Source: Kocuria sp.
GTDB lineage: Bacteria; Actinomycetota; Actinomycetes; Actinomycetales; Micrococcaceae
DNA length: 14,444 nucleotides
Assembly: GCA_030454085.1 (NCBI GenBank)
Contig: JAKDJD010000051.1
Location: 1 to 14,444 of the forward strand
Direction: 5' to 3'
Part shown: positions 7,150-14,444 of the stretch, piece by piece
Numbering within the stretch: the first letter of the stretch is position 1
Layout: each line of letters starts with the position of its first letter
Notes under the pieces: model-generated
Told to the model about the DNA's origin: nothing
The model's database searches: none
What the model saw: only the letters and a program-made list of their open reading frames with translations
Translations under genes and position numbers: made by a program

Positions 7150-7163
7150 GGCGAGCGCTCGCC
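7150..7163. terminator. Perfect 14-base palindrome between convergent genes (possible bidirectional terminator)
   Basis: GGCGAGCGCTCGCC is its own reverse complement and lies one base beyond the uvrA-like stop (7165-7167), in the 66-base gap between convergent genes. It is flanked by GGGGGCC and GGCCCC runs that could extend the stem. No T-tract follows in either direction, so termination is suggested by position and GC stem only. Confidence 0.35.
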
Positions 7164-7164
7164 G

Positions 7165-9717
7165 TCAGGCCCCGCCCCGCAACCACTGGCCCGTCGCGGA
7201 CTCCTCGCACGCGGCGACGTCGGCCGGGACACCGGAAACCAGGATTCGGCCACCGCGGTCACCGGCGCCCGGCCCCATGTCGACGACCCAGTCGGCACCG
7301 GCCACCACCCGCAGGTCGTGCTCCGCGACGATCACGCTGTTCCCCTGATCGACCAGCCGGTTGAGCTCGCCGACCAGAAGGTCCGTGTCCGCGGGGTGCA
7401 GGCCCGTGGTCGGCTCGTCGAGAAGGTAGACGGTATGCCCCCGGGGTGCCCGCTGGAGTTCCGTGGCGAGCTTGATCCGCTGGGCCTCGCCGCCGGAGAG
7501 CTCCGTGGCGGGTTGGCCCAGGGTGAGATAGCCGAGACCCACGCCGTTGAGCGCCCGCAGGGAACGGGACACGTTCTTGTCCTCGCCGAAAAAGTCGAGA
7601 GCGTCACGCACGGACAGGTCCAGGACCTCGGCGATGGTCTTTCCGTTCCACGTGACCTCGAGCGTCTCCGGGTTGTACCGGGCACCGTGGCAGTCGGGGC
7701 ACGGAGAGTAGCTGCCCGGCAGGAACACGAGTTCGACCTCGATCTGTCCCTCACCCTGGCAGGTGGGGCAACGTCCCTCCGTCACATTGAACGAGAACCT
7801 GCCGATGCCCCAACCGCGCGCCTCGGCCTCTGGCGTCGAGGCGAAGAGCTTGCGCACGCGGTCGAACAGGCCGGTGTATGTGGCCAGGCATGACCGAGGG
7901 CTGCGGCCGATGGGCTTCTGGGTGATCTGCACCAGGCGGTCCACGACGTCGGCCCCGGCCACCGAGTCGATCGCGGGGGACTCGCCCGGGTCGTCGTCGT
8001 TCTCGAGCACGCTCGAACGGGCGCTGTCTCGCAGAACCGGGGCCAGGACTTCGCTGAGGAGCGTGGACTTGCCCGCGCCGGACACACCGGTCAGTGCCGT
8101 GAACGTGCCCAAGGGGAAGGACACATCGATGTTTCGGATATTCCGCGCTTTCACACCGCGCAGTGTCAAGTGACTGGTGGCTTCCCGGGCGTCGTCCGCG
8201 GTTCGCGGATCGGGCAGGGGCTGGTACAGGTACGGTGCGGTCTTCGAATCGGCGACGTCGGCGAGATCGCGGACCGGCCCGGAGTGCAGGACCCGTCCGC
8301 CGTCAACACCGGCCGCCGGTCCGACGTCGACCGCCCAGTCCGCCCTCTCGACCAAGCGCATGTCGTGCTCGACCAGGAGCACCGAGTTGCCGTCGTCGAT
8401 GAACCGCTCGAACAGGTCCAGGAGAACACCCTTTTCGCTGGGGTGCAGGCCGGCCGAGGGCTCGTCCAGAACATAGGCGACCCCGAAGAGCCCGGATCGC
8501 AACTGGGCCGAGAGCCGGAGCCGTTGCATCTCCCCGGTCGAGAGCGTTCGCGCCGGGCGGTCGAGGCTCAGGTGACCGAGCCCCAGCCCGACCATGGTCT
8601 CCAGCACGGGAACGACATTGGGAAGGAGAAGACGTTCCGCCTCGACCTCGGGCGTCTCCGTTTCGTCGAGGACCTCCGCCGACCTGTCCCGGAGTAGTGT
8701 CAGGACCTCTTCGGCGGAGCGGGCATTGAGCTCGTAAATCTTCAACCCCAGATAGTCGACCGTGAGCGCATCGGGGTTCAGCCGGTGGCCGCGACAGGTC
8801 GGGCACTCGAAGGTGTCCAAGTAGCGGAGGGCACGGGCCCGTGTCTTCTCCGACTTCGCCTGCTCCACGGTCTGCAGCAAGTACCTGTTGACCGACCGCC
8901 ACCGGCCTTTGTAGGTGCCTTGGGCCTGATCGACTCCGCGCACCGGGCGGACCTCGACCACCGGTTGTTCCTCGGTGAACAGGATCCAGTCCCGGGTTTC
9001 CTGGGGTACTTCGCACCAGGGCCGGTCCATGTCGACGACGTCGAGCGTTGCCAGGATGTCGTGGAAATTCTTGCCGAGCCAGGCCCCGGGCCACGCCTGG
9101 ATCGCGCCGTCGTTGATGGACAGACGGGGGTCGGGCACCATCGACCGTTCGGTGGGTTCGTGAAGCACACCCGACCCGTGACACTGCGGACACATGCCTT
9201 CCGGGGTATTGGGGCTGAACGCCTCGGCGAGCAAACGACCCCCGTGCACGGCGGATCCGCGGTCGAGCGGTTCATCGGGGTGCTCGCCTGCACGAGAGTA
9301 GAGCAGACGAATGCCGTTGGAGAGCGTCGTGATGGTGCCGACGCTCGAGCGGGCGCCCCCGCCGCCGGTCCGCTGCTCGAGGGCCACCGTGGGAGGAAGC
9401 CCCGTCAACGACTCGACGCGAGGGTCCATCGTGCTCCCGATCAACCGGCGAGCGAACGGGGCGATCGACTCCAGGTAGCGACGTTGGGACTCGCCGTGGA
9501 TCGTCCCGAACGCGAGCGACGACTTGCCCGATCCCGAGACTCCCGTGAATGCGACGAGAGATCCCCTGGGGAATGCGGTACTGACGTGTTGGAGGTTGTG
9601 CAGGTGGGCGTCCCTGACGACGACGTCGCCCCCTCCCCATTCGGTAGCAGGGCGGTGTCCGGAGGGGTAGGGGCTGGGAGCGGGCTGCTGGTCGGGGCGT
9701 GGTTCGGAATGCGGCAT
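7165..9717 (-). CDS. UvrA-like ABC ATPase, class II (UvrA2/DrrC type)
   Basis: The ATG at 9717 gives 850 residues, shorter than housekeeping UvrA (about 950). Two nucleotide-binding halves are clear: Walker A GVSGSGKSS (59-67), signature LSTGE (392-396) and DEPSAGLHP (418-426) in the first; GVSGAGKST (544-552), LSGGE (740-744) and DEPTTGLHP (767-775) in the second. CxxC pairs sit at 176/179, 305/308, 650/653 and 673/676; the last two form a full zinc module. The first UvrA zinc module has lost its first CxxC, and the UvrB-binding region looks short, both typical of class II. Such paralogues are tied to tolerance of DNA-intercalating compounds or auxiliary damage recognition, not UvrB-dependent excision. 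A -10 seven bases before the ATG and no Shine-Dalgarno suggest leaderless translation. Confidence 0.92.
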   Translation of the reverse strand: MPHSEPRPDQQPAPSPYPSGHRPATEWGGGDVVVRDAHLHNLQHVSTAFPRGSLVAFTGVSGSGKSSLAFGTIHGESQRRYLESIAPFARRLIGSTMDPRVESLTGLPPTVALEQRTGGGGARSSVGTITTLSNGIRLLYSRAGEHPDEPLDRGSAVHGGRLLAEAFSPNTPEGMCPQCHGSGVLHEPTERSMVPDPRLSINDGAIQAWPGAWLGKNFHDILATLDVVDMDRPWCEVPQETRDWILFTEEQPVVEVRPVRGVDQAQGTYKGRWRSVNRYLLQTVEQAKSEKTRARALRYLDTFECPTCRGHRLNPDALTVDYLGLKIYELNARSAEEVLTLLRDRSAEVLDETETPEVEAERLLLPNVVPVLETMVGLGLGHLSLDRPARTLSTGEMQRLRLSAQLRSGLFGVAYVLDEPSAGLHPSEKGVLLDLFERFIDDGNSVLLVEHDMRLVERADWAVDVGPAAGVDGGRVLHSGPVRDLADVADSKTAPYLYQPLPDPRTADDAREATSHLTLRGVKARNIRNIDVSFPLGTFTALTGVSGAGKSTLLSEVLAPVLRDSARSSVLENDDDPGESPAIDSVAGADVVDRLVQITQKPIGRSPRSCLATYTGLFDRVRKLFASTPEAEARGWGIGRFSFNVTEGRCPTCQGEGQIEVELVFLPGSYSPCPDCHGARYNPETLEVTWNGKTIAEVLDLSVRDALDFFGEDKNVSRSLRALNGVGLGYLTLGQPATELSGGEAQRIKLATELQRAPRGHTVYLLDEPTTGLHPADTDLLVGELNRLVDQGNSVIVAEHDLRVVAGADWVVDMGPGAGDRGGRILVSGVPADVAACEESATGQWLRGGA

Positions 9718-9724
9718 GTCTTCG

Positions 9725-9753
9725 AGGCTAACGGGAATTCGAGTCGATGCCAC
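9725..9753 (-). promoter_or_regulatory. Promoter of the UvrA-like gene, leaderless type
   Basis: On the minus strand, GTGGCA (9753-9748), a 17-base spacer and TAGCCT (9730-9725) precede the ATG by exactly seven bases. Transcription would then begin at or next to the start codon. The absence of any purine-rich ribosome binding site before this ATG agrees. The hexamers match sigma-70-type consensus only in part. Confidence 0.5.
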
Positions 9754-9860
9754 CGACGCGAGGCTCGCACGGGATTGCCACCTCGACGCCGGAGGGTCGG
9801 GCGCGGGGCGTCGTGGGAGGAACGGAGCGCGCCGGCCGCCGCACGCACCCGCCGCGCGCC

Positions 9861-9898
9861 CGCAGGCCACCCACACCCCCGCAGGCCACCCACACGCC
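9861..9898. repeat. Two tandem 19-base repeats
   Basis: CGCAGGCCACCCACACCCC (9861-9879) is followed directly by a copy differing at one base (9880-9898). It lies in the 199-base gap between the MFS transporter stop and the UvrA-like start, just after the transporter's stop codon. A short slipped-strand duplication is the simplest reading. Confidence 0.7.
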
Positions 9899-9916
9899 CG
9901 GCGTCTCCGACCAGCA

Positions 9917-11158
9917 TCAGGCCTTGCGCTTCTGGATCCCCTTCGGCAGATCCATGGGACCGGCGAATACCCCGGTCCACACGGCGCCCAGGATGGTGAG
10001 TACCCCGGTCGCGACCACGGCCAGGGGCAGTGACGCAAGGCTGAGCAACAGTGCCACGATCGCGGGCCCGCCGAGTTTGCCCGAATTGTTGAAGACGGCC
10101 CAGATGCCCAGGAACTTGGCTCGTCCGACCTTGGGGCTGAGGTCGGCGCCGATGGTCATATTGACCCCGGCACCCAGACCGTTGCCCACGGCCATGACGA
10201 CCACGGCAATGATCGTCCACACCAGGACCGGTTGGATGCTCATGATCAGGAACCCACCACCGAAGATCACCAGGCACACGATGAGCACGGCCGTGCGTCC
10301 GAGGCGGTCCTTGATGTACCCGCCGGGGAACATCAGGACCAGTTCGAGCGCGGCCCCCAACGCGACCAGCAAGGAAATGCCCGACTCGTGCAGGTGAATG
10401 TGGACGCCCCACAGCTGGATCAGGGTGGGCTGAGCCGCCCGCGCGATCGAGAGAATCGTGACCGCGATGCCGGCCAAGAGCACCGCCTTCCACCGAACCC
10501 GCAGTTTCCGGGACGCGGGTTCGTTCGGGTCGGCGAGGGCGGCAGTCGGCGTCGTCGCCGTGCTCGTGGATTCCATCGCGTCGAACCCGCGGTTGAGCGC
10601 CGGAATGCACAGCACGACGACGGCGAGCACCGCACACATCGCGCTGAACACGTAGACCGACCACAGCGGGAACCACAGCAGAAGCATCGCACTGATCATC
10701 GGCCCCACCAGGTTGCCCACGCGCTGTGTCCCACCGAGTGCCGTCATGGCTTTGCCCATGTGCATCGCGGGCATCTTGTCGGCGACGACGGCCTGCCTGG
10801 CGAGACTCCAGATGTCCTGGACCGGTGCGAGCAGCATGAGCAGGACGATGTACATGACCAAGGCGAACGGGTCGGGGAGCGAACCACTCAGGGAAAGCAC
10901 CAAGAGGCCGGTCACCACCACGGCCGCACCGGTTCCGAAGATCATGGCCCGGCGGTCGCCCACTTTGTCGATCAGCACACCCACCGGGACCGTCAGGATG
11001 AGGCTCGCCGCGCCCATCAGGGACACGACAGCACTGGCAAGAGCGCCGCCGGCGCCCAAGCTCAACGCCGAGAGAATCAGCACCGGGACGGTGGACCCCA
11101 CCCCGATCGCGAAGAAGAGGGAAGGCACGATAACCGGCCAGAAGATGGGGCGGAGCAT
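9917..11158 (-). CDS. MFS transporter
   Basis: The start at 11158 gives 413 residues and about twelve hydrophobic segments. The MFS loop 2-3 motif is present as GVLIDKVGDRRAM (60-72), with a second-half counterpart GGYIKDRLGR. A hydrophilic Ser/Thr/Pro-rich central loop separates TM6 from TM7, and the C-terminus is basic and cytoplasmic (IQKRKA). It is a proton-linked integral membrane transporter; the substrate cannot be assigned. It lies upstream of the UvrA-like gene on the same strand, 199 bases away, and may belong to the same stress or drug-tolerance block, although the UvrA-like gene appears to have its own promoter. ATG 11158 is supported by a -10 seven bases upstream. A GTG three codons earlier is the alternative. 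Confidence 0.85.
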   Translation of the reverse strand: MLRPIFWPVIVPSLFFAIGVGSTVPVLILSALSLGAGGALASAVVSLMGAASLILTVPVGVLIDKVGDRRAMIFGTGAAVVVTGLLVLSLSGSLPDPFALVMYIVLLMLLAPVQDIWSLARQAVVADKMPAMHMGKAMTALGGTQRVGNLVGPMISAMLLLWFPLWSVYVFSAMCAVLAVVVLCIPALNRGFDAMESTSTATTPTAALADPNEPASRKLRVRWKAVLLAGIAVTILSIARAAQPTLIQLWGVHIHLHESGISLLVALGAALELVLMFPGGYIKDRLGRTAVLIVCLVIFGGGFLIMSIQPVLVWTIIAVVVMAVGNGLGAGVNMTIGADLSPKVGRAKFLGIWAVFNNSGKLGGPAIVALLLSLASLPLAVVATGVLTILGAVWTGVFAGPMDLPKGIQKRKA

Positions 11159-11165
11159 GGCTTCC

Positions 11166-11194
11166 ACCCTACTCGCGGCATTTCGGCACGTCAG
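11166..11194 (-). promoter_or_regulatory. Promoter of the MFS gene, leaderless type
   Basis: Minus strand: CTGACG (11194-11189), a 17-base spacer, TAGGGT (11171-11166), then seven bases to the ATG. The layout is the same as before the UvrA-like gene. It lies in the 228-base divergent gap 11159-11386, whose other side serves the plus-strand exporter; no shared operator was identified there. Confidence 0.5.
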
Positions 11195-11386
11195 ATGACT
11201 CTCATGCCGGAGATTCACGACCTGCCGAGCCGCCCCGCACGACGTCGGAATCGGTGGTCCCCGGCACAATGGCCGAATTCACACCCAAATTTCTTTCGAA
11301 CCAGAAATAAACGCCCTGCGCCCTCAGTTGTTGTCGAAGGTCGCGGGTTCTCGCGGCCGCGCACATTGCTTGAGAAGGGAGGGATC

Positions 11387-12652
11387 ATGTCGGCAAGCCG
11401 TATGTTCACTTTGAATCGGAATTCATCCAATACTCGACTCGTCACCGTCCTGCTGGCGGTCGGTACTTTTGCCTTCGGGGTCGGCGAATTCGCCTCGATG
11501 ACTCTCTTGCCGTCGATCTCTTCCGAGATGGGCGTCGACGAGGGCACCGCGGGGCACATCATCACCGCGTACGCCCTCGGCGTCGTCCTGGGCGCGCCGG
11601 TCATTTCCGCCGTGGGCGCCAAATGGCCTCGCAAGCCGTTGCTCCTGGGCCTGCTGCTCCTGCTCACCGCGGGGAACCTGTTCGTCTCGGCCGCACCGTC
11701 GATGTCCTGGCTCGTCGCAGGCAGGTTCGTCTCCGGTATTCCCCACGGGGCCTTTATCGGACTGGCCATGGTCACGGCCTCGAGCATCAACCTGCCCACC
11801 AAGCAGGCCCGCGCCGTGAGCACCGTGCAAATGGGAATCACCGTGGCAACCATTATCGGCGTCCCGCTGTTCACCCTCGTGGGGCAATTCGGCGGTTGGC
11901 GCGCAAGTTTCGTGCTGATGAGCGTGATCTCCGCGATCGCTCTGGGCATGCTGTGGAATACCGTGCCGAACCAGGCCGGGAACAAGGCCACGAACTCGCG
12001 CGTCGAACTGTCCGCACTCACCAACCCCAAGGTCCTGTTGACCCTGGTGACGGGGGCGATCGGTTTCGGCGGCATCTTCGCCGTGTACTCATACTTCAGC
12101 TCGGCCTTCGAGGGCTCCCACGCGGGTCCCGGTTGGGCGATGTCCCTGATCCTCATGCTCTACGGAGTCGGCTCCACGGTAGGAAGCTACGTCGCCGGAT
12201 TCATCCACGCCAAGATCCTTCTGCCCGCCGCGATGGCTTTCCAGGTGCTTCTGGGGCTTTCGGCGGTGCTCTACGCCGTCGGGATCGGCAACGCCTGGGT
12301 CACCGGGATCGCGATGGTCCTCATCGGAGCCAGCGGGGGAATGGTCGTTCCCCTGCAGACCCGGTTGATGATGGCCGCGGGCGACGCCCAGACCATGGCG
12401 GCCGCGATGAACAATGTCGCGTTCAACCTCGCGAATGCTCTCGGCCCGTTCCTCGCGGGAACGGCGATGTCGAACGGGAGCAGCTGGGCCTCAACCGGCT
12501 GGATCGCGGCGGCGCTCGCGCTCTGCGGACTGTTCCTCCTCGGGGCCAACGTGCTCTCCGACCGGCGCACCCCCGTGACCCGCTACGCCGTGCGTTTCGA
12601 GCCGCAGACTCTGACCGTTCCGATCACCGGAGTCGTCCCCGTCGCCAAATGA
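11387..12652 (+). CDS. MFS exporter, DHA1 family (AraJ/Cmx-like)
   Basis: The ATG at 11387 follows AAGGGAGGG by four bases and gives 421 residues; the same frame is open far upstream only because of base composition. Twelve TM segments are expected. Signatures are FGVGEFASMTLLPSIS (30-45), typical of AraJ-like exporters, GAKWPRKPLLLG (77-88) as the loop 2-3 motif, GRFVSGIPHGAF after TM4, and GITVATIIGVPLFTLVGQ with the antiporter motif C glycines in TM5. Relatives expel arabinose, chloramphenicol, purines or other small molecules; the substrate here is unknown. It is divergent from the other MFS gene with 228 bases between. No regulator gene lies beside it. Confidence 0.87.
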   Translation: MSASRMFTLNRNSSNTRLVTVLLAVGTFAFGVGEFASMTLLPSISSEMGVDEGTAGHIITAYALGVVLGAPVISAVGAKWPRKPLLLGLLLLLTAGNLFVSAAPSMSWLVAGRFVSGIPHGAFIGLAMVTASSINLPTKQARAVSTVQMGITVATIIGVPLFTLVGQFGGWRASFVLMSVISAIALGMLWNTVPNQAGNKATNSRVELSALTNPKVLLTLVTGAIGFGGIFAVYSYFSSAFEGSHAGPGWAMSLILMLYGVGSTVGSYVAGFIHAKILLPAAMAFQVLLGLSAVLYAVGIGNAWVTGIAMVLIGASGGMVVPLQTRLMMAAGDAQTMAAAMNNVAFNLANALGPFLAGTAMSNGSSWASTGWIAAALALCGLFLLGANVLSDRRTPVTRYAVRFEPQTLTVPITGVVPVAK

Positions 12653-12669
12653 CGTCCGGTTACCGAACT

Positions 12670-12700
12670 GTCGACGTCGTCGACCCGGCGCGAGTACTTT
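12670..12700 (+). promoter_or_regulatory. Candidate promoter and operator of the thiosulfate transporter gene
   Basis: GTCGACGTCGTCGAC (12670-12684) is an interrupted palindrome, 6+3+6. It overlaps a -35-like TCGACG (12671-12676), which is followed 18 bases later by a -10-like TACTTT (12695-12700). A 5' leader of about 38 bases would precede the ATG at 12745. No clear Shine-Dalgarno is present, only TGAAAG at 12726-12731. Repeated GTCGAC is not rare in GC-rich DNA. Confidence 0.3.
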
Positions 12701-12744
12701 CAACGTGATCAATCGACGCACCGAATGAAAGCAGACAGTTCACT

Positions 12745-14286
12745 ATGATCCTCACCGGACTCGTCGTCGGCGCCCTCTTGGGAATCGTCATGCAGCGCGG
12801 ACGCTTCTGCGTGACGGGCATGCTCAGGGACATCTTCCTCCAACGCTCGTGGCGAACGTTCACGGCACTCATGGTCGTGATCGCTGTTCACGGCGTGGGC
12901 ATCGCGGCGTTGACCTCGGCCGGCGTGATTTCCCCCGAGTACGAGGGGTTCGCGCCCGTCGCCGTCGTCGTCGGAAGCCTCATGTTCGGCCTGGGCATCG
13001 TTCTGGCCGGCGGATGCGCCTCGGGAACGTGGTACCGGGCGGCCGAAGGGCTGGTTGGCTCCTGGATCGCCCTGGCGATGTACGCCGTGTCCTCCGCCGC
13101 CATGAAGAAGGGCGCACTGGGCGGATTCACCACCTGGATGAAGCAGTGGGACACCGGTCTGACCACCGTGCCCGCCGCGCTCGGCGTCTCCCCGTGGATC
13201 TTCGCGATCCTCGTGCTCGTGGTGGCAGGCCTGATGGTGCGGCACTTCCTGCTCAAGGAGCGTCGGATCGCCAAACCGGCAGCACCCAGCAACCGCCCGC
13301 GGTGGAAGCGGCCGCTGCACTTCTACACGGCCGGTGCCCTGATCGGCCTGATCGGCGTCGTTGCCTGGCCGCTTTCCGCGGCTACTGGGCGCAATGACGG
13401 ACTCGGCATCACGACTCCGTCCTCCAACATCGTGAAGTTCGTGGTGACCGGAGACGGCGGCTCGATCGACTGGGGCGTCATGCTGGTGCTCGGCCTGTTC
13501 GTCGGCGCCTTCGTGGCGGCAAAGGCCAGCGGTGAATTCCGCGTCCGCGTGCCGGACGCCAGGACCGCGACCCGGTCCGTCGCGGGCGGAGTCATGATGG
13601 GTGTCGGGGCCTCCCTTGCGGGCGGGTGCACCGTGGGCAATGGCATGGTCCAGACGGGCCTCTTCACGTTCCAAGGTTGGGTCTCGCTCGTGTTCATCGC
13701 CCTCGGCGTCGGGTTGGGGGCCAAGCTGTGGCTTCGCCCGACGACGTCGCTCCGCGTTTCTCGCGACGCCACCGGATCCGACGGGGTCGTTGCTTCGGGC
13801 GTTCCGTCAGGCTCGGAGGATGGCACGTACTCGACCAGCGAGAGCCTCGACAACACCCTGACCGTGGCCTCCGACGGGCGGTCGATCGAACCGGCACCGA
13901 TCGGTTCGGGGTCGGTCGGTTCGGAACCTGTGGGGGCCGGTACCGGACGGGCGGAGACGACGTCGGGTTCTGCGGTTTTCGGCGGGTTCGCTGCGGTTCC
14001 CAACGCCGTCGGGATCAAGGAGAAATCCCAGGCTTCGTCGACGCTCCGTGAGCTCGGGAACGGGTACTACGCCTTGGATTCCCTGGGCGCCGTCTGCCCC
14101 TTCCCGCTGATCGACGCGAAGGACGTCATGACGACCCTGGACTCCGGCGACCACTTGGTGATCGATTTCGACTGCACCCAGGCGACCGAGGCCATCCCTC
14201 ACTGGGCTGCCGAGGACGGTCACGAGATCACCGACTTCCGGGAGAAGGGCGACGCGAGCTGGCAGATCACCCTGCGCAAGGCCTGA
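12745..14286 (+). CDS. YeeE/YedE (TsuA-type) thiosulfate transporter fused to a TusA-like sulfur-carrier domain
   Basis: Residues 1-330 form a YeeE/YedE membrane domain with two related halves. GRFCVTG (19-25), AGGCASGTW (88-96) and AGGCTVGNG (292-300) hold Cys22, Cys91 and Cys295, the three cysteines that in Spirochaeta TsuA pass thiosulfate across the membrane; the first two have the same numbers there. Residues about 335-430 are a Gly/Ser/Thr-rich, acidic linker with no predicted fold. Residues about 438-513 are a TusA domain with YALDSLGAVCPFPLIDAK, whose Cys451 sits in the CPxP motif that carries persulfide sulfur. In other bacteria TsuB, a TusA-like partner, is a separate gene. Here the carrier is tethered to the importer, implying direct hand-over of sulfur to cytoplasmic metabolism. 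A 513-residue length fits the fusion. Confidence 0.92.
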   Translation: MILTGLVVGALLGIVMQRGRFCVTGMLRDIFLQRSWRTFTALMVVIAVHGVGIAALTSAGVISPEYEGFAPVAVVVGSLMFGLGIVLAGGCASGTWYRAAEGLVGSWIALAMYAVSSAAMKKGALGGFTTWMKQWDTGLTTVPAALGVSPWIFAILVLVVAGLMVRHFLLKERRIAKPAAPSNRPRWKRPLHFYTAGALIGLIGVVAWPLSAATGRNDGLGITTPSSNIVKFVVTGDGGSIDWGVMLVLGLFVGAFVAAKASGEFRVRVPDARTATRSVAGGVMMGVGASLAGGCTVGNGMVQTGLFTFQGWVSLVFIALGVGLGAKLWLRPTTSLRVSRDATGSDGVVASGVPSGSEDGTYSTSESLDNTLTVASDGRSIEPAPIGSGSVGSEPVGAGTGRAETTSGSAVFGGFAAVPNAVGIKEKSQASSTLRELGNGYYALDSLGAVCPFPLIDAKDVMTTLDSGDHLVIDFDCTQATEAIPHWAAEDGHEITDFREKGDASWQITLRKA

Positions 14287-14348
14287 CGCGGTCGGCGGAG
14301 GATGCCGCCACCAACCCCGAGAGCGAACACCTCATACAACATGAAAGA

Positions 14349-14412
14349 GGGCCGGCGCGGAACCTGTTTCCCGCCCGCCCACAGTGTTGGTGTGGGGTGA
14401 TTCGGCCGGCCC
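14349..14412. other. Potential three-way-junction RNA structure after the thiosulfate transporter gene
   Basis: GGGCCGGC (14349-14356) pairs perfectly with GCCGGCCC (14405-14412). Inside are two hairpins: CGGAA/TTCCCG (14358-14362 with 14368-14373, one bulged C) and CCCACA/TGTGGG (14378-14383 with 14391-14396). The outer 3' arm runs into nine C (14410-14418). It may be a structured terminator, a leader for a gene beyond the right edge, or chance folding. It matches no riboswitch class I recognise. The rest of 14287-14444 shows no gene. Confidence 0.35.
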
Positions 14413-14444
14413 CCCCCCGGACGGTGACGCACGGGTAGCAACGG

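Noticed and set aside
7067..7348. A 93-residue plus-strand frame over the end of the reductase and the UvrA-like gene
   Set aside because: It overlaps two well-supported genes and has no domain or ribosome binding site.
9776..9786. TGCCACCTCGA, also present at 1146-1156 within the rpmJ-downstream repeat
   Set aside because: An 11-base match between two arbitrary places is expected many times by chance in 14 kb, and the flanks do not align.
10232..11386. A long plus-strand open frame joined to the AraJ-like exporter, giving an apparent 806-residue protein
   Set aside because: The first 385 residues are low-complexity, His/Arg/Asp-rich antisense of the minus-strand MFS gene. The exporter has its own ribosome binding site and normal length from 11387.
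12709..13674. A 321-residue minus-strand open frame across the thiosulfate transporter
   Set aside because: It is a shadow frame rich in His, Asp, Arg and Gly. The plus frame carries conserved cysteine motifs.

Overview
The window is high-GC DNA with compact genes, frequent GTG/ATG starts, ATGA stop-start overlaps and several apparently leaderless promoters. This points to an actinomycete. The gene families fit the Micrococcales best (Brevibacterium/Kocuria-like), but the genus is inference only.

Layout, left to right. (1) 1-1067: a divergent zinc-starvation pair. On the minus strand is a CobW-C-domain protein whose GTPase motifs have been lost, and on the plus strand is a cysteine-free ribosomal protein L36 (rpmJ). 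A Zur-like operator lies between them. This resembles the mycobacterial Zur regulon in which zinc-independent ribosomal paralogues are paired with the ribosome-hibernation factor Mrf. (2) 1068-3840: a short-chain dehydrogenase and a metal-dependent amidohydrolase, surrounded by decayed sequence. That sequence includes a probable CsoR/FrmR-type fragment at about 2065-2190 and a clear, frameshifted amidohydrolase-2/decarboxylase-like fragment at about 3601-3756. (3) 3841-5319: a CycA-type D-serine/D-alanine/glycine permease. (4) 5471-7098: a two-gene operon joining a FolP2-type dihydropteroate synthase homologue to a RibD-C-domain reductase resembling M. tuberculosis Rv2671, a protein known for dihydrofolate reductase activity. 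(5) 7165-11158 (minus): a class II UvrA-like ABC ATPase and an MFS transporter, each with a promoter of the leaderless kind (TANNNT seven bases before ATG). (6) 11387-12652: an AraJ-like DHA1 MFS exporter, divergent from the previous pair. (7) 12745-14286: a YeeE/YedE (TsuA-type) thiosulfate transporter fused through a long Gly/Ser-rich linker to a TusA-like sulfur-carrier domain. After it comes a sequence that can fold as a three-way junction, next to a run of nine C.

The most interesting units are the pseudo-GTPase/L36 zinc-response pair, the FolP2 + Rv2671-like operon (a possible alternative pterin or folate branch) and the single-chain thiosulfate importer-carrier fusion. No CRISPR array, rRNA, tRNA, integrase or complete insertion sequence was seen.
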